This document shows positions 11,382-22,075 of a stretch of DNA of 64,000 nucleotides, in pieces. The notes under the pieces are model-generated. The model saw nothing but the letters and a program-made list of their open reading frames with translations. It did no database searches and was not told the origin of the DNA. Source of the DNA: Micromonospora sp. WMMD1102 (GTDB taxonomy: Bacteria; Actinomycetota; Actinomycetes; Mycobacteriales; Micromonosporaceae); NCBI RefSeq assembly GCF_029626265.1, contig NZ_JARUBN010000001.1:6513001-6577000 (forward strand). The letters run 5' to 3'. Position 1 is the first letter of the stretch. Each line of letters begins with the position of its first letter. Position numbers and translations under genes: made by a program.

Positions 11382-14300
11382 TCACACCTCTTCGACCGAG
11401 CTCGGCTCGCGCCGGGACAGGTCGATGCCGAGTTCCTCCGCCGCCCGGAAGACCTCGTCGTCGGTCTCGCGCATCTCCAGGGCCACACCGTCGCTGGAGA
11501 GCACCTCGACGTTGAGGCACAGCGACTGAAGCTCCTTGAGCAGCACCTTGAAGGACTCCGGGATGCCCGGCTCGGGAATGTTCTCGCCCTTGACGATCGC
11601 CTCGTACACCTTGACCCGGCCGAGTACGTCGTCGGACTTGATCGTCAGCAGCTCCTGGAGCGCGTACGCGGCGCCGTACGCCTGCATCGCCCAGCACTCC
11701 ATCTCGCCGAACCGCTGGCCACCGAACTGCGCCTTACCACCCAGCGGCTGCTGCGTGATCATCGAGTACGGGCCGGTCGACCGAGCGTGGATCTTGTCGT
11801 CGACCAGGTGGTTCAGCTTGAGGATGTAGATGTAGCCGACCGCGATCGGGTCGGGCAGCGGCTCGCCGGAACGTCCGTCGAAGAGCTGCGCCTTGCCGCT
11901 CGCGCCGATCAGCTGCTTGCCGTCCCGGTTGGGCAGGGTCGACGAGAGCAGACCGGAGATCTCCTCCTCCTTCGCGCCGTCGAAGACCGGCGTCGCCACG
12001 TTGGTGTCCGGCTCGGAGGAGTCCGCGTCGATCGAACGCAGCGCCCGCTTCCAGTCGGCGTCGTCACCGTCGACCTGCCAGCCGGTCTTGGCGACCCACC
12101 CGAGGTGGGTCTCCAGCACCTGGCCGATGTTCATCCGGCTCGGCACGCCGAGCGGGTTGAGCACGATGTCGACCGGGGTGCCGTCCTCCAGGAACGGCAT
12201 GTCCTCGACCGGCAGGATCTTGGAGATGACGCCCTTGTTGCCGTGCCGGCCGGCGAGCTTGTCGCCGTCCTGGATCTTCCGCTTCTGCGCCACGTAGACC
12301 CGGACCAGCTCGTTGACGCCCGGCGGCAGCTCGTCGCCGTCCTCCCGGCTGAACGTGCGTACGCCGATGACCGTGCCGGTCTCGCCGTGCGGCACCTTCA
12401 GCGAGGTGTCCCGGACCTCGCGCGCCTTCTCGCCGAAGATCGCGCGGAGCAGCCGCTCCTCCGGGGTCAGCTCGGTCTCGCCCTTGGGCGTGACCTTGCC
12501 GACCAGGATGTCGCCGGTGACGACCTCGGCGCCGATCCGGATGATGCCGCGTTCGTCGAGGTCGGCGAGCATCTCCTCACTGACGTTCGGGATGTCGCGG
12601 GTGATCTCCTCCGGACCGAGCTTGGTGTCCCGGGCGTCGACCTCGTGCTCCTCGATGTGGATCGAGGTGAGGGCGTCCTGCTGGACGAGGCGCTGCGACA
12701 GGATGATCGCGTCCTCGTAGTTGTGACCCTCCCACGGCATGAAGGCGACCAGCAGGTTGCGGCCGAGCGCCATCTCGCCGTCGTCGGTGCACGGGCCGTC
12801 CGCGATGACCTGGCCCGCCTCGACCCGGTCGCCCTCGAAGACGATCGGCTTCTGGTTGACGCAGGAACCCGCGTTGGAGCGGCGGAACTTGTGCAGGAGG
12901 TAGGTACGCCGGTGGCCGTCGTCCTGGTGCACCGTCACGTAGTCGGCGCAGAGGTCCTCGACCACGCCGCCGACCTCGGCGACGACCACGTCACCGGCGT
13001 CGACCGCGGCCCGGTACTCCATGCCGGTGCCGACCAGCGGCGACTCGGCCTTGACCAGCGGCACCGCCTGGCGCTGCATGTTCGCGCCCATCAGTGCCCG
13101 GTTGGCGTCGTCGTGCTCGAGGAACGGGATCATGGCGGTGGCGACCGACACCATCTGGCGCGGCGACACGTCCATGTAGTCCACGGCGGTCGGCGCGACG
13201 TAGTCGATCTCGCCGCCCTTCCGACGGACCAGGACCCGGTCCTCGGCGAAGGAACCGTCCGCCCGCAGCGCCGTGTTGGCCTGCGCCTTGACGAACCGGT
13301 CCTCCTCGTCGGCGGTCAGGTAGTCGATCTGGTCGGTGACCCGACCCTCGACGACCTTCCGGTACGGCGTCTCGATGAAGCCGAACGGGTTGACCCGGCC
13401 GAAGGTCGACAGGGCGCCGATCAGGCCGATGTTCGGGCCTTCCGGCGTCTCGATCGGGCACATCCGGCCGTAGTGGGACGGGTGCACGTCCCGGACCTCG
13501 AAGCCGGCCCGCTCCCGGGACAGACCACCCGGGCCGAGCGCGCTCAGCCGGCGCCGGTGGGTCAGCCCCGCCAGCGGGTTGGTCTGGTCCATGAACTGGG
13601 ACAGCTGCGACGTACCGAAGAACTCCTTGATCGCCGCCACCACCGGGCGGATGTTGATCAGGGTCTGCGGGGTGATCGCCTCGACGTCCTGGGTGGTCAT
13701 CCGCTCCCGGACCACCCGCTCCATCCGGGAGAGGCCGACCCGAACCTGGTTCTGGATCAGCTCGCCCACGGTACGCAGCCGGCGGTTGCCGAAGTGGTCG
13801 ATGTCGTCGGCCTCGTAGCCCTCCTCACCGGCGTGCAGCCGGCAGAGGTATTCCACGGTGGCGACGATGTCGTCCTCGGTGAGCGTGCCGGTGTTGATCG
13901 GCACGTCGACTTCGAGCTTCTTGTTGAACTTGTATCGGCCGACCTTGGCTACGTCGTACCTCTTCGGGTTGAAGAAGAGGTTGTCGAGCAGGGTCTGGGC
14001 GTTCTCCCGGGTCGGGGGCTCGCCGGGCCGGAGCTTGCGGTAGATGTCGAGCAGCGCCTCGTCCACCCCGGCGATGTGGTCCTTCTCCAGGGTGGTCATC
14101 ATCAGCTCGGACCAGCCGAACCGCTCGCGGATCTGCTCGTTGGTCCAACCGATCGCCTTGAGCAGGACGGTGACGGCCTGCCGGCGCTTACGGTCGATGC
14201 GGACACCGACGGTGTCGCGCTTGTCGATGTCGAACTCCAGCCAGGCACCCCGGCTCGGGATCACCTTGACGCTGGAGAGGTCGCGGTCGGAGGTCTTGTC

Positions 14301-14813
14301 CGGCTGCTTGTCGAAGTAGACGCCCGGGGACCGGACGAGCTGGCTGACCACCACGCGCTCGGTGCCGTTGATGATGAAGGTGCCCTTCGGCGTCATCATC
14401 GGGAAGTCACCCATGAACACCGTCTGGCTCTTGATCTCGCCGGTGGTGTTGTTGGTGAACTCCGCGGTCACGAAGAGCGGGGCGCAGTAGGTCAGGTCCT
14501 TCTCCTTGCACTCCTCGATCGAGGCCTTGACCTCGTCGAAGCGGGGCGCGGAGAAGGAGAGCGACATTGTGCCAGAAAAGTCCTCAATGGGACTGATCTC
14601 GTCGAGGATCTCGGCGAGACCCGATCGAGCGTGCGGGTCGTCAGCCGACCGGCCCTGCCAAGCCTCGTTGCCAACCAGCCAGTCGAAGGACTCGTTCTGG
14701 ATGGCAAGGAGGTTGGGGACCTCGAGGTGTTCGGTAATCCTGCCGAAGGAGATTCGGCGGGGCGCGAAAGCGCTCGACGTACGACTGGTCTTCGCAGGGC
14801 GGGAAGCTGCCAA
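11382..14813 (-). CDS. rpoB: RNA polymerase beta subunit
   Basis: 1143 residues, the usual actinobacterial size. Family blocks are present throughout, including the rifampicin-binding region [17 protein letters not shown] followed by [14 protein letters not shown], and [14 protein letters not shown]. The start is TTG (14813-14811) preceded by GGAAGGA, as commonly seen for actinomycete rpoB. It has its own upstream promoter and a leader of about 120 bases. Within the rifampicin region several residues differ from the E. coli pattern (see findings). Confidence 0.97.
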   Translation of the reverse strand: MAASRPAKTSRTSSAFAPRRISFGRITEHLEVPNLLAIQNESFDWLVGNEAWQGRSADDPHARSGLAEILDEISPIEDFSGTMSLSFSAPRFDEVKASIEECKEKDLTYCAPLFVTAEFTNNTTGEIKSQTVFMGDFPMMTPKGTFIINGTERVVVSQLVRSPGVYFDKQPDKTSDRDLSSVKVIPSRGAWLEFDIDKRDTVGVRIDRKRRQAVTVLLKAIGWTNEQIRERFGWSELMMTTLEKDHIAGVDEALLDIYRKLRPGEPPTRENAQTLLDNLFFNPKRYDVAKVGRYKFNKKLEVDVPINTGTLTEDDIVATVEYLCRLHAGEEGYEADDIDHFGNRRLRTVGELIQNQVRVGLSRMERVVRERMTTQDVEAITPQTLINIRPVVAAIKEFFGTSQLSQFMDQTNPLAGLTHRRRLSALGPGGLSRERAGFEVRDVHPSHYGRMCPIETPEGPNIGLIGALSTFGRVNPFGFIETPYRKVVEGRVTDQIDYLTADEEDRFVKAQANTALRADGSFAEDRVLVRRKGGEIDYVAPTAVDYMDVSPRQMVSVATAMIPFLEHDDANRALMGANMQRQAVPLVKAESPLVGTGMEYRAAVDAGDVVVAEVGGVVEDLCADYVTVHQDDGHRRTYLLHKFRRSNAGSCVNQKPIVFEGDRVEAGQVIADGPCTDDGEMALGRNLLVAFMPWEGHNYEDAIILSQRLVQQDALTSIHIEEHEVDARDTKLGPEEITRDIPNVSEEMLADLDERGIIRIGAEVVTGDILVGKVTPKGETELTPEERLLRAIFGEKAREVRDTSLKVPHGETGTVIGVRTFSREDGDELPPGVNELVRVYVAQKRKIQDGDKLAGRHGNKGVISKILPVEDMPFLEDGTPVDIVLNPLGVPSRMNIGQVLETHLGWVAKTGWQVDGDDADWKRALRSIDADSSEPDTNVATPVFDGAKEEEISGLLSSTLPNRDGKQLIGASGKAQLFDGRSGEPLPDPIAVGYIYILKLNHLVDDKIHARSTGPYSMITQQPLGGKAQFGGQRFGEMECWAMQAYGAAYALQELLTIKSDDVLGRVKVYEAIVKGENIPEPGIPESFKVLLKELQSLCLNVEVLSSDGVALEMRETDDEVFRAAEELGIDLSRREPSSVEEV

Positions 14814-14941
14814 GATGCGTCCTTCCGAGGACCGGTGCTGCTAGCTGCGGCTGTCACGCGTGCACTCCAATGGCCCCACTCCAAACGCCCATAACTGGAC
14901 ATTCCGAGCAGGGGTCAAGTCGGAAGGCAGCGCAAACTAGC

Positions 14942-14970
14942 AGTGTAGCCGAGCGGCTAACCGCTGTCCA
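14942..14970 (-). promoter_or_regulatory. rpoBC promoter
   Basis: On the minus strand: -35 TGGACA (14970-14965), a 17-base spacer, and -10 TACACT (14947-14942). Transcription would start near 14935 and give a 5' leader of about 122 bases. It lies in the 669-base gap between rplL and rpoB. Confidence 0.7.
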
Positions 14971-15482
14971 GCCCACCACGGCAGGGCGTTGCAGAACGTG
15001 TCGCCGACCGGCTGGTCGGCGCGCGCCGAGCGCGCTCACACGTCCCGCACGCAACCCGCTAGGCCCGTAGTAGCCAGCGGCTCGTGGTGCTGCCGTGGCT
15101 CTTACCCAGGTGTCGGCCGTCGCAAGCGCGGAAGGTCTTGCTGATGTCAGCGTGCCTGCCGGTTCGTGCCGCGTCAAGGGCTGATGCCCGGGTCGGACCA
15201 CCTCTTTACCCGGGTCGGCATCCGAAGCTGACCGCCCGGACGGGCCTCCGCCGGCCGTCGGAGGCGCCAAAGCCCTGATCATCGACGGTCGCAGCCAGTC
15301 AGCGGACGGAGACGGGCGGCGATCCGGCGCCGGATCGCCGCCCGTCGGCGACAGAGCTGTGCGTCAGCTCACTCGGCCGACGCGAGCCGCCTCCGGGCGG
15401 CCCGTACCGCGCTCGCTCCCCCGCTCGGCGGAACGGAAGGACTCCCGGTACGGGCCCGCCCGGTGGGCGACGTGGTGCGGAA
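14971..15482. other. Non-coding gap between rplL and rpoB promoter
   Basis: No convincing gene is visible. It contains two hairpins downstream of rplL: an imperfect one pairing 15395-15409 with 15446-15461 (one extra C) and a perfect 36-bp palindrome at 15311-15346. The remainder, about 14,980-15,300, shows nothing I can name. Confidence 0.5.
15311..15346 (-). terminator. Perfect 36-bp palindrome after rplL
   Basis: The arms GACGGGCGGCGATCCGGC (15311-15328) and its exact complement (15329-15346) meet with no spacer. It lies 137 bases past the rplL stop and probably ends or attenuates the rplJL transcript before rpoB. No T-tract is present, which is common for actinomycete terminators. Confidence 0.55.
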
Positions 15483-15866
15483 CTACTTGAGGGTGACCTT
15501 GGCGCCCTCGGCCTCGAGCTTGGCCTTGGCCTTCTCCGCGGTCTCCTTGTTGGCCTTCTCGACGACCGGCTTCGGCGCGCCCTCGACGAGGTCCTTGGCC
15601 TCCTTCAGGCCCAGGCCGGTCAGCTCACGCACGACCTTGATGACCTGGATCTTCTTGCCGCCGTCGGCCTCCAGGATGACGTCGAACTCGTCCTGCTCCG
15701 GCTCGGCCTCGGCAGCCGGGGCCGCGGCGCCACCGGCGGCGACGGCCACCGGCGCGGCGGCGGTCACCTCGAAGGTGGTCTCGAACTGCTTCACGAACTC
15801 CGAGAGCTCGATCAGCGTCATCTCCTTGAACGCGTCGAGCAGCTCTTCGGTGCTGAGCTTCGCCAT
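15483..15866 (-). CDS. rplL: 50S ribosomal protein L7/L12
   Basis: 127 residues: N-terminal dimerisation helix ([20 protein letters not shown]), Ala-rich hinge ([20 protein letters not shown]) and C-terminal factor-binding domain ([20 protein letters not shown]). It forms the stalk that recruits translation GTPases. It follows rplJ by 62 bases. The ATG at 15866 is supported by the family N-terminus [13 protein letters not shown]. Confidence 0.97.
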   Translation of the reverse strand: MAKLSTEELLDAFKEMTLIELSEFVKQFETTFEVTAAAPVAVAAGGAAAPAAEAEPEQDEFDVILEADGGKKIQVIKVVRELTGLGLKEAKDLVEGAPKPVVEKANKETAEKAKAKLEAEGAKVTLK

Positions 15867-15928
15867 GGTGTCTGGCGTCCTTTCGTAATCTCTTACACGA
15901 ATATCGGGGTACCGGGAGGGCTGGCCGG

Positions 15929-16471
15929 TCAGGCGGCCTGCCCCTCCTTCTCACGCTTGTCCTGCAGGGCAGCCGCCAACCGGGCGGTCTGCGCCAGCGG
16001 CGCCTGGAACAGGGCAGCGGCCTTGCTCAGGCTGCCCTTCATCGCGCCGGCCATCTTGGCCAGCAGCACCTCGCGGGACTCGAGGTCGGCGAGCTTGTTG
16101 ACCTCGTCGGCGCTGATCGCCCGGCCCTCGAAGACGCCACCCTTGATGACGAGCTTCGGGTTGGCCTTCGCGAACTCCCGCAGGCCCTTCGCCGCCTCGA
16201 CCACGTCACCGGAGACGAAGGTCAGCGCGGTAGGACCGGTGAACAGCTCGTCGAGGCCGGCAATGCCAGCGTCCGTCGCGGCACGCTTGGCCAGCGTGTT
16301 CTTCGCCACCTCGTAGGTCGTCTCCCGACCCAGCGAGCGGCGCAGCTGGGTCAGCTGGGCGACCGTCAGTCCGCGGTACTCGGTGAGCACGGTGGCTCCC
16401 GCGTTGCGGAAGTGTTCGGTGAGCTCGGCGACGGCGGTGGCCTTGTCGGCCCGAACCGGCTTGTCCGCCAT
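15929..16471 (-). CDS. rplJ: 50S ribosomal protein L10
   Basis: 180 residues. The protein anchors the L7/L12 stalk to 23S rRNA and represses its own operon by binding the leader. It starts [20 protein letters not shown], has the conserved [15 protein letters not shown] segment and ends in a helical L12-binding tail (about 140-180). It is the first gene of the rplJL pair, with a structured leader upstream. Confidence 0.97.
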   Translation of the reverse strand: MADKPVRADKATAVAELTEHFRNAGATVLTEYRGLTVAQLTQLRRSLGRETTYEVAKNTLAKRAATDAGIAGLDELFTGPTALTFVSGDVVEAAKGLREFAKANPKLVIKGGVFEGRAISADEVNKLADLESREVLLAKMAGAMKGSLSKAAALFQAPLAQTARLAAALQDKREKEGQAA

Positions 16472-16735
16472 GTCCCTCCTCTCTCGTTTGCTCCAGGCTG
16501 GTCACGCCCGGCCGGCTGTCGGCACGGCCGGAGCCCGACGGATCGGAAGTCCACCCCAACGAGAGAAGCCCCGGCGCAGGGCGCACGGGGCGGGATAGGT
16601 CGCGCTGGACACGACCTGACACGCTTGCCGTCTCCCCCTGCGCGGGCCGCCCGTCGAGCGGGACCTTCGACCGTGCCAGGGCACGGCGACCAGCGGTCTC
16701 TGGGTTAGAACGTCGACCAAGCAGGCTTGGCCGAC
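16472..16735 (-). ncRNA. L10 leader RNA
   Basis: The roughly 260 transcribed bases upstream of rplJ contain the elements AGACCGCTGGTC and CGAAGGTCCCGC and several stems, which match my recollection of the conserved L10 autoregulatory leader. L10 (with L12) binds such leaders to repress the operon. The precise borders are inferred from the promoter and the start codon. Confidence 0.65.
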
Positions 16736-16740
16736 TTGCC

Positions 16741-16770
16741 AGAGTACGGGACGCCTGCCGTGACCGCCAA
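16741..16770 (-). promoter_or_regulatory. Candidate rplJ promoter
   Basis: On the minus strand a -10 TACTCT (16746-16741) is preceded at 18 bases by TTGGCG (16770-16765). The -10 is strong, identical to that of the str operon, and the -35 is partial. Transcription would start near 16734, just ahead of the L10 leader. Confidence 0.5.
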
Positions 16771-16818
16771 ATCACCCCGGGTGGTCCGGGTCACGTCCCG
16801 GCCGCCGCGGCTCGTCGG

Positions 16819-17508
16819 TCAGGTCCGGCGGTGGCGCAGCCAGGCGTACCCGGCCAGGGCCAGGGCGCTCCAGAGCAGGGCGTGCCCGGTCAGCAGCGCC
16901 ACCGAGGCACCGGTCGGCCCGGCGGTGGCGGCCCGGGCGGTGGCCAGCACCGGGGGCGCGATCCAGGGCAGGACGGAATCCTTCAGCCCGAACACGTACC
17001 CGCCGACCACTCCGCCGACCAGGGCGGCGAGCCCGTACAGCGGGCTGTTGGTCGCCGCCCGGCTGGCCAGGGCGCCCAGGGCGACCGCCACCGGCAGGAC
17101 CAGCAGGTGTGCCCAGAGCCCGATCGCCAGGCCCAGCGGAAGGGGCAGGTCGCCGGCCCGCTCCGGCCCGGTCACCCCGCCCAGCAGCCAGGGCAGCAGC
17201 AGTGCGACCGGGACCAGGGCCAGCCCGGCCAGCCCGGCGGCCAGGAGTCCACCGGCCAGTTCCGCCCGGCGACCGGCGGCCACCACGGCGAGCCGGCGCT
17301 GCACGTCCGGCTCGGTGTCCAGCAGCAGCTTGGTCTGCCAGGCCAGCACCGGGAAGAGCAGCACGGCGGAGACCCCGTACGCCTCGGCGGCCTGGGCGGC
17401 GCCGCCCCCGTACAGCACGCTGAGCGCGACCAGCCCGGTGATCAGCGGCGGCAACACCCGGGCGGTCCGGACGAACCCCAGCAGCCGCATCCGGGCCAGC
17501 GCGGTCAC
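16819..17508 (-). CDS. ABC exporter membrane subunit
   Basis: 229 residues, almost entirely hydrophobic, with about six membrane segments, for example VLPPLITGLVALSVLYGGG, LAGLALVPVALLLPWLLGG and the final ALLWSALALAGYAWL. GTG at 17508 overlaps the stop of the ATPase gene (GTGA), which implies coupling and a two-component transporter. The substrate is unknown. The pair sits between the rplJL and rplKA units, an unusual insertion in an otherwise ribosomal run. Confidence 0.7.
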   Translation of the reverse strand: MTALARMRLLGFVRTARVLPPLITGLVALSVLYGGGAAQAAEAYGVSAVLLFPVLAWQTKLLLDTEPDVQRRLAVVAAGRRAELAGGLLAAGLAGLALVPVALLLPWLLGGVTGPERAGDLPLPLGLAIGLWAHLLVLPVAVALGALASRAATNSPLYGLAALVGGVVGGYVFGLKDSVLPWIAPPVLATARAATAGPTGASVALLTGHALLWSALALAGYAWLRHRRT

Positions 17509-18428
17509 GACGCCTCCCCGGCATCCGCGCCCGGCCTCGTCTGCGCGGGCGGCGGGCCGGCATTCAGCGGCTCGGCAGTCAGCGGCTCGGCCTTCAGCGG
17601 CTCGACGGACGACGACGCGCCGGACAGCGGCTCGGCGGAGCGTACCCCGAGCACCTGGTGGCCGGCGCGGCGCAGCGCGGCGACGGTCTCCAGGGCCCGG
17701 TCGGTCGGCACCGCGATCTCCACCACCGACGTGCCGGCCCCGACGACCCGCTGCCCGGGTGCGAACCCGGCCCCGGCGGCGGGGGTCCCGGCGGCCCCCT
17801 CGCCGCTGGCGTCCGGAGGCGTGACGGTCACCGTCGCGTCGGCCACACTCCACCGCATCGCGTACGGCAGCCGGACCGTCTCGCCCCGGTGGTCGCTGAC
17901 CAGCACCCTGCCGCCGTCGTCGAGCACCTCCCTGATCAACTCGGGGACCAGTTCGCGGGTGGGCCCGTCCAGCCCCTCCCAGGGCTCGTCGAGGACGAGC
18001 AGGCCGGGGGGCCGGAGCAGGGCCTGGGCGAGTCCGACCTTCTGGGCGGTGCCCTTGGACAGCGCCGGCAGCCGGACGTCGCGGTACGCCGCCAGCCCGA
18101 GACGCTCGATCCAGCCGGTGGCGGCACGGTCCGCCGCCGCGCCCGGGAGCCCACGGATCCGGCCCATCCCGGTCAGGTACCGCGCCACCGTGTACGGCTG
18201 CTCCGCCGGAAACCGCTCCGGCACCCAGCCCACCGTCCGAGGCCGATCCCGGACGGCTCCCCGGCTCGGCCGCAGTACCCCGACCGCCAGTTGCAGCAGC
18301 GTCGACTTGCCCACGCCGTTGCGGCCGAGTACCACGGCGCTCTGCCCGGGGCCGATCTCCAGCTCGACCGCCCGCAGCACCCACGGGGCACGGCGGCCGT
18401 AGCGCAGCCAGACCTGATCCACTCGCAC
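17505..18428 (-). CDS. ABC transporter ATP-binding subunit
   Basis: About 307 residues. It has Walker A GRNGVGKST, a divergent signature ALSKGTAQKVGLAQALL (LSKGT in place of LSGGQ), Walker B GLLVLDEPWEGLD and the H-loop region VLVSDHRGE. The last 100 residues are a variable Pro/Glu/Ala tail with repeated SAEPL/KAEPL units. The GTG at 18428 is chosen because VRVDQVWLRYG is a typical ATPase start, but no good ribosome site is visible; an ATG at 18515 is the alternative. It is coupled to the permease downstream. Confidence 0.75.
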   Translation of the reverse strand: MRVDQVWLRYGRRAPWVLRAVELEIGPGQSAVVLGRNGVGKSTLLQLAVGVLRPSRGAVRDRPRTVGWVPERFPAEQPYTVARYLTGMGRIRGLPGAAADRAATGWIERLGLAAYRDVRLPALSKGTAQKVGLAQALLRPPGLLVLDEPWEGLDGPTRELVPELIREVLDDGGRVLVSDHRGETVRLPYAMRWSVADATVTVTPPDASGEGAAGTPAAGAGFAPGQRVVGAGTSVVEIAVPTDRALETVAALRRAGHQVLGVRSAEPLSGASSSVEPLKAEPLTAEPLNAGPPPAQTRPGADAGEAS

Positions 18429-18528
18429 GGATAGGAGGGTGCCACAGCACCGCCCGGCGGACGGGGACCCCGACCTGTCCGGCCACTGCCGGCGACCCGG
18501 GACGGGGTCGGCCATGCGGCGGAAACGC

Positions 18529-18572
18529 CGACGCGGGGCGCCCGCGAGAATCTCGCTGGGCGCCCCGCGTCG
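18529..18572 (-). terminator. Terminator after rplA
   Basis: Perfect 15-bp arms (18529-18543 and 18558-18572) enclose a loop that can itself pair GCGAG with CTCGC. It starts 27 bases after the rplA stop and separates the rplKA unit from the ABC genes. Confidence 0.75.
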
Positions 18573-18598
18573 GACGGGACGAACGGGTCGGCGGAGGC

Positions 18599-19312
18599 TT
18601 AGTCCTCGGCCGACTCCCGCAGGTTCTTCACCACGTTCGGGTCGACCGGCACGCCCGGACCCATGGTCGTGGTGATGGTGACCTTCCTGAGGTACTTGCC
18701 CTTGGCCGCGGAGGGCTTGGACCGGAGCACCTCGTCGAGCACCGCGGCGTAGTTGTCGACCAGCTGGGTCTCGGAGAACGAGGCCTTGCCGATGATCATG
18801 TGCAGGTTGGAGTGCTTGTCCACCCGGAAGGTGATCTTGCCACCCTTGATGTCCGAGACGGCCTTGGTGACGTCCATGGTCACCGTGCCGGTCTTCGGGT
18901 TCGGCATCAGGCCGCGCGGGCCCAGGATCCGCGCGATCCGGCCGATCTTGGCCATCTGGTCCGGCGTGGCGATCGCCGCGTCGAAGTCCAGCCAGCCCTC
19001 CTGGATCCGGGCGACCAGCTCGTCGGTGCCGACCACGTCGGCTCCGGCGGCGGTGGCCTCCTCGGCCTTGGCGCCGGCCGCGAAGACGATCACGCGGGCG
19101 GTCTTGCCGGTGCCGTGCGGCAGGTTGACCGTGCCCCGGACCATCTGGTCCGCCTTGCGGGGGTCGACGCCGAGGCGCATCGCGACCTCGACCGTGGCGT
19201 CGAACTTGACGGTGCTGCTCCCCTTGGCCAGCTTGACGGCCTCGACCGGGTTGTAGAGCTTGTCCCGGTCGATGGCCTCGGCGGCCTTGCGGTAGCTCTT
19301 GCTGCGCTGCAT
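18599..19312 (-). CDS. rplA: 50S ribosomal protein L1
   Basis: 237 residues, normal length. It begins [20 protein letters not shown] and carries the conserved [14 protein letters not shown] motif. L1 forms the mobile stalk that helps release E-site tRNA. It is downstream of rplK by 87 bases and followed by a strong terminator. Confidence 0.97.
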   Translation of the reverse strand: MQRSKSYRKAAEAIDRDKLYNPVEAVKLAKGSSTVKFDATVEVAMRLGVDPRKADQMVRGTVNLPHGTGKTARVIVFAAGAKAEEATAAGADVVGTDELVARIQEGWLDFDAAIATPDQMAKIGRIARILGPRGLMPNPKTGTVTMDVTKAVSDIKGGKITFRVDKHSNLHMIIGKASFSETQLVDNYAAVLDEVLRSKPSAAKGKYLRKVTITTTMGPGVPVDPNVVKNLRESAED

Positions 19313-19399
19313 CTCTGATTACTCCTGTGGTGTCTGTCGGGCCGGGCGGCGCCGCGGCCCTCCCACGAACGGGTCGTGCCGGTCAGGGTGGGGGCGGAC

Positions 19400-19831
19400 C
19401 TATTCCTTGACCGTGATGCCCATCGACCGGGCGGTGCCGGCGATGATCTTCTCGGCGTGGTCGATGTCGTTGGCGTTCAGGTCGGCCATCTTCTTCTCGG
19501 CGATCTCGCGCAGCTGGGCGCGGGTGACCGAGCCGACCTTCTGGGTGTGCGGGACGCCGGAGCCCTTCGGCACGCCGGCGGCCTTGATCAGCAGCCGGGC
19601 GGCGGGCGGGGTCTTCAGCACGAAGGTGAAGGTCCGGTCCTCGTACACGCTGATCTCGGCCGGCACGATGTCACCGCGCTGCGACTCGGTCTGGGCGTTG
19701 TACGACTTGCAGAACTCCATGATGTTGACACCGTGCTGACCCAGCGCCGGGCCGACCGGCGGTGCCGGGGTGGCCTGGCCCGCCGGCAGCTGAAGCGTGA
19801 ACGTCTTGACGAGCTTCTTCTTCGGAGGCAT
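19400..19831 (-). CDS. rplK: 50S ribosomal protein L11
   Basis: 143 residues. The N-terminal proline-rich block [20 protein letters not shown] and the C-terminal rRNA-binding domain are conserved. L11 is at the GTPase centre and is the thiostrepton-site protein. Upstream lies a -10-like TACTCT (19929-19924) without a clear -35. It follows nusG by 215 bases. Confidence 0.97.
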   Translation of the reverse strand: MPPKKKLVKTFTLQLPAGQATPAPPVGPALGQHGVNIMEFCKSYNAQTESQRGDIVPAEISVYEDRTFTFVLKTPPAARLLIKAAGVPKGSGVPHTQKVGSVTRAQLREIAEKKMADLNANDIDHAEKIIAGTARSMGITVKE

Positions 19832-20046
19832 GTCTCTTCCTGGGCTTGAAACTGGGGAACGTGCACCTGAGTTCGCCCGTCGGCGCGCACGGTCAAGCGC
19901 GCCTGCGTGGCGGGCGACGTTCTAGAGTAGCGCAACCCCGGCCGGGGCGACGCGCCGAGGTCGGCCGAACCCGACCGGCCCACCGGCCGCACCCGACCCG
20001 GCCCACCGGCCGGCGCCGGGTGACCGGCCGGATCCGCGGCGGTCGA

Positions 20047-20787
20047 TCAGATCTTGGCGACCTGGTTGAAGTTCAGCTCGACCGGAGTCTCCCGACCGAA
20101 GATCGAGACGAGCACCTTGAGCTTCTGCTGGTCGGCGTTGATCTCGCTGATCGTGGCCGGCAGCGAGGCGAAGGCGCCGTCGGTCACCGTGACCGAGTCA
20201 CCGACCTCGAAGTCGAGCACCTTGACCTCCGGCTTCGCCTTCTTGGTCTCGGTCTCCACCGCCGGGGCGAGCCACTTGAGCACCTCGTCGAGCGAGAGCG
20301 GCGCGGGCCGGTCGGCCCGGTCGGTCGCCCCGACGAAGCCGGTCACCCCCGGGGTGTTGCGCACGCAGGAGTACGACTCCGGGGTCAGCTCCATCCGGAC
20401 CAGGATGTAGCCCGGGAAGACCTTGTTCTGGACCTGGAGGCGCTTGCCGTTCTTGACCTCGACCTCTTCCCGGGTCGGCACCTCGACCTGGTAGATGAAC
20501 TCCTCCATGTCGAGGCTGGTGATCCGGGTCTCCAGGTTCGTCTTGACCTTGTTCTCGTAACCGGCGTACGAATGGACCACATACCAGTCGCCGGGCGCGT
20601 AGCGCAGCTTCTGCCGCAGCTCGGCGACCGGGTCGTAGTCCTCCTCCGGAGCCTCGGCAGCGTCGAACCCCGGCTCGCTGGCGGCCTCGACCGACTCGTT
20701 ACCGCTCGCCGTCGCCACCGCGGACTGCTCGTCCGGGGTCTCGGCGGTCTCGTCGTACTCAGGCACGCTCTCGCTCACTTCCGTCAC
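20047..20787 (-). CDS. nusG: Transcription antitermination factor NusG
   Basis: 246 residues: an acidic N-terminal extension of about 65 residues typical of actinobacteria, the NGN domain starting at [17 protein letters not shown], and a C-terminal KOW domain ([19 protein letters not shown]). It binds RNA polymerase and links it to ribosomes or Rho. GTG at 20787 is the start; it follows the secE stop by 19 bases. Confidence 0.96.
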   Translation of the reverse strand: MTEVSESVPEYDETAETPDEQSAVATASGNESVEAASEPGFDAAEAPEEDYDPVAELRQKLRYAPGDWYVVHSYAGYENKVKTNLETRITSLDMEEFIYQVEVPTREEVEVKNGKRLQVQNKVFPGYILVRMELTPESYSCVRNTPGVTGFVGATDRADRPAPLSLDEVLKWLAPAVETETKKAKPEVKVLDFEVGDSVTVTDGAFASLPATISEINADQQKLKVLVSIFGRETPVELNFNQVAKI

Positions 20788-20806
20788 TATCAGGTGGGGC
20801 AGGTGG

Positions 20807-21193
20807 TCAGCTGGAGCCGCCGAAGACCCACAGCACGCCGCGGGCGAAGGCGTAGTCCAGCCCGGCCACGATCGTCAGCACCACGGCGACGAACACGACC
20901 ACCACGGCGGTGTAGGTCAGCAGCTCCTTGCGGGTCGGCCAGATGACCTTACGCAGCTCTGCCACGACCTCGCGGAAGAACCGGGCAAGCCGGCCGAACA
21001 TTCCGACCCGACCCTCGGTCTTGGTCTTGGGCCTGCTGTCCGCCGAATCGGCCCTGGTCCGCTCCCGGGTGGCGGTGCCACCCCGGCCGACCGGCTCGTC
21101 CGCCTCGTCGGCGTCATCGTCGACGGCGTCGTCGATCATCTCGTCGTCGAGACGGTCGTTGTCGTCCTCGTCGCGCCGATTCTTGTCGGCCAC
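20807..21193 (-). CDS. secE: Preprotein translocase subunit SecE
   Basis: 128 residues. A highly acidic N-terminal half is followed by the conserved [20 protein letters not shown] amphipathic helix and one membrane segment (about 92-115). The GTG at 21193 ([11 protein letters not shown]) has GGAGGG at the right distance; the longer reading runs into non-coding DNA. It lies between tRNA-Trp and nusG, as in other actinobacteria. Confidence 0.94.
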   Translation of the reverse strand: MADKNRRDEDDNDRLDDEMIDDAVDDDADEADEPVGRGGTATRERTRADSADSRPKTKTEGRVGMFGRLARFFREVVAELRKVIWPTRKELLTYTAVVVVFVAVVLTIVAGLDYAFARGVLWVFGGSS

Positions 21194-21468
21194 TTCGCCC
21201 TCCGTCGCCGGGTGGTTGGTACGCGCGCCGAGTGGACGCGCGCTGCGCTTTTCACGCCGGCCGGAACCCGGAGTCTCCGTCTCGGGCACCGACCGCCCTC
21301 GACCGAACCCCCGGACGACCGTCCCCGGAACGGCCCGCGGCCGGCGGATCCGTCGGGACGGACCGGGCGGACTCACCGCCTCGGCTCGACCCCGCCGATG
21401 CCACCAACACGAGCCGGTCGCCACAGGTGATGGCGACGCCGATCCCGGGACCGGTCAGGCCGTAGGCG

Positions 21469-21541
<73 letters not shown>

Positions 21542-21681
21542 GTGCGGGCAGCAGACCCACTCTGGCACGCATGCCTGAGTAGAGGCCACTTGCCCCACGG
21601 CGGACCAGTGTACGGGTAGAGGCACGAGTTTCCCAACCGGTGTGTCCCGGCGAGCCCGGCGCGCCCCGCCCCGGACGGGTA

Positions 21682-22074
21682 CTAGGCGGGGGTGCGGATC
21701 ACCGCCCGTGCCTGGGCCAACACCTTCTCGCCCTGGCAGGTGGCGGTCAGGTCGAGCCGGGTGAGACCGTCCGCCGGCTCGCCGCGTACGGCGGCACTCA
21801 CCTCGATCTCGGTGCCCTCGTCGTCGTCCGGCACCGGCACCGGCCGGGTGAACCGGACGCTGTACTCCAGCACCGCGTCCGGCGAGCCGGCCCAGTCGGT
21901 GACGGCCCGCCCGACCAGCGCCATGGTGAACATGCCGTGCGCGATCACCCCGGGCAGCCCGACCTTGGTGGCGAACCGTTCGCTCCAGTGGATCGGGTTG
22001 AAGTCGCCCGAGGCGCCCGCGTAGCGGACCAGGTCGGCGCGGGTGATCCGGAAGGTACGGGGTGACAGGTCCAT
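21682..22074 (-). CDS. hadB: MaoC-like (R)-hydratase, HadB type
   Basis: 130 residues with a hot-dog fold signature. The catalytic Asp/His pair is visible in GDFNPIHW, followed by GLPGVIAHGMFTM. In mycobacteria HadB joins HadA or HadC in the FAS-II dehydratase; here the partner lies directly upstream, separated by one base. The chosen ATG (22074) matches the family start MDLSPRTFRIT. The symbol is by analogy, and the physiological substrate is inferred to be a 3-hydroxyacyl thioester. Confidence 0.8.
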   Translation of the reverse strand: MDLSPRTFRITRADLVRYAGASGDFNPIHWSERFATKVGLPGVIAHGMFTMALVGRAVTDWAGSPDAVLEYSVRFTRPVPVPDDDEGTEIEVSAAVRGEPADGLTRLDLTATCQGEKVLAQARAVIRTPA

Positions 22075-22075
22075 C

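Noticed and set aside
11787..14894. A 1035-residue plus-strand frame opposite rpoB
   Set aside because: Same cause: repetitive Asp/Arg/Val text with no domains, facing a certain rpoB.
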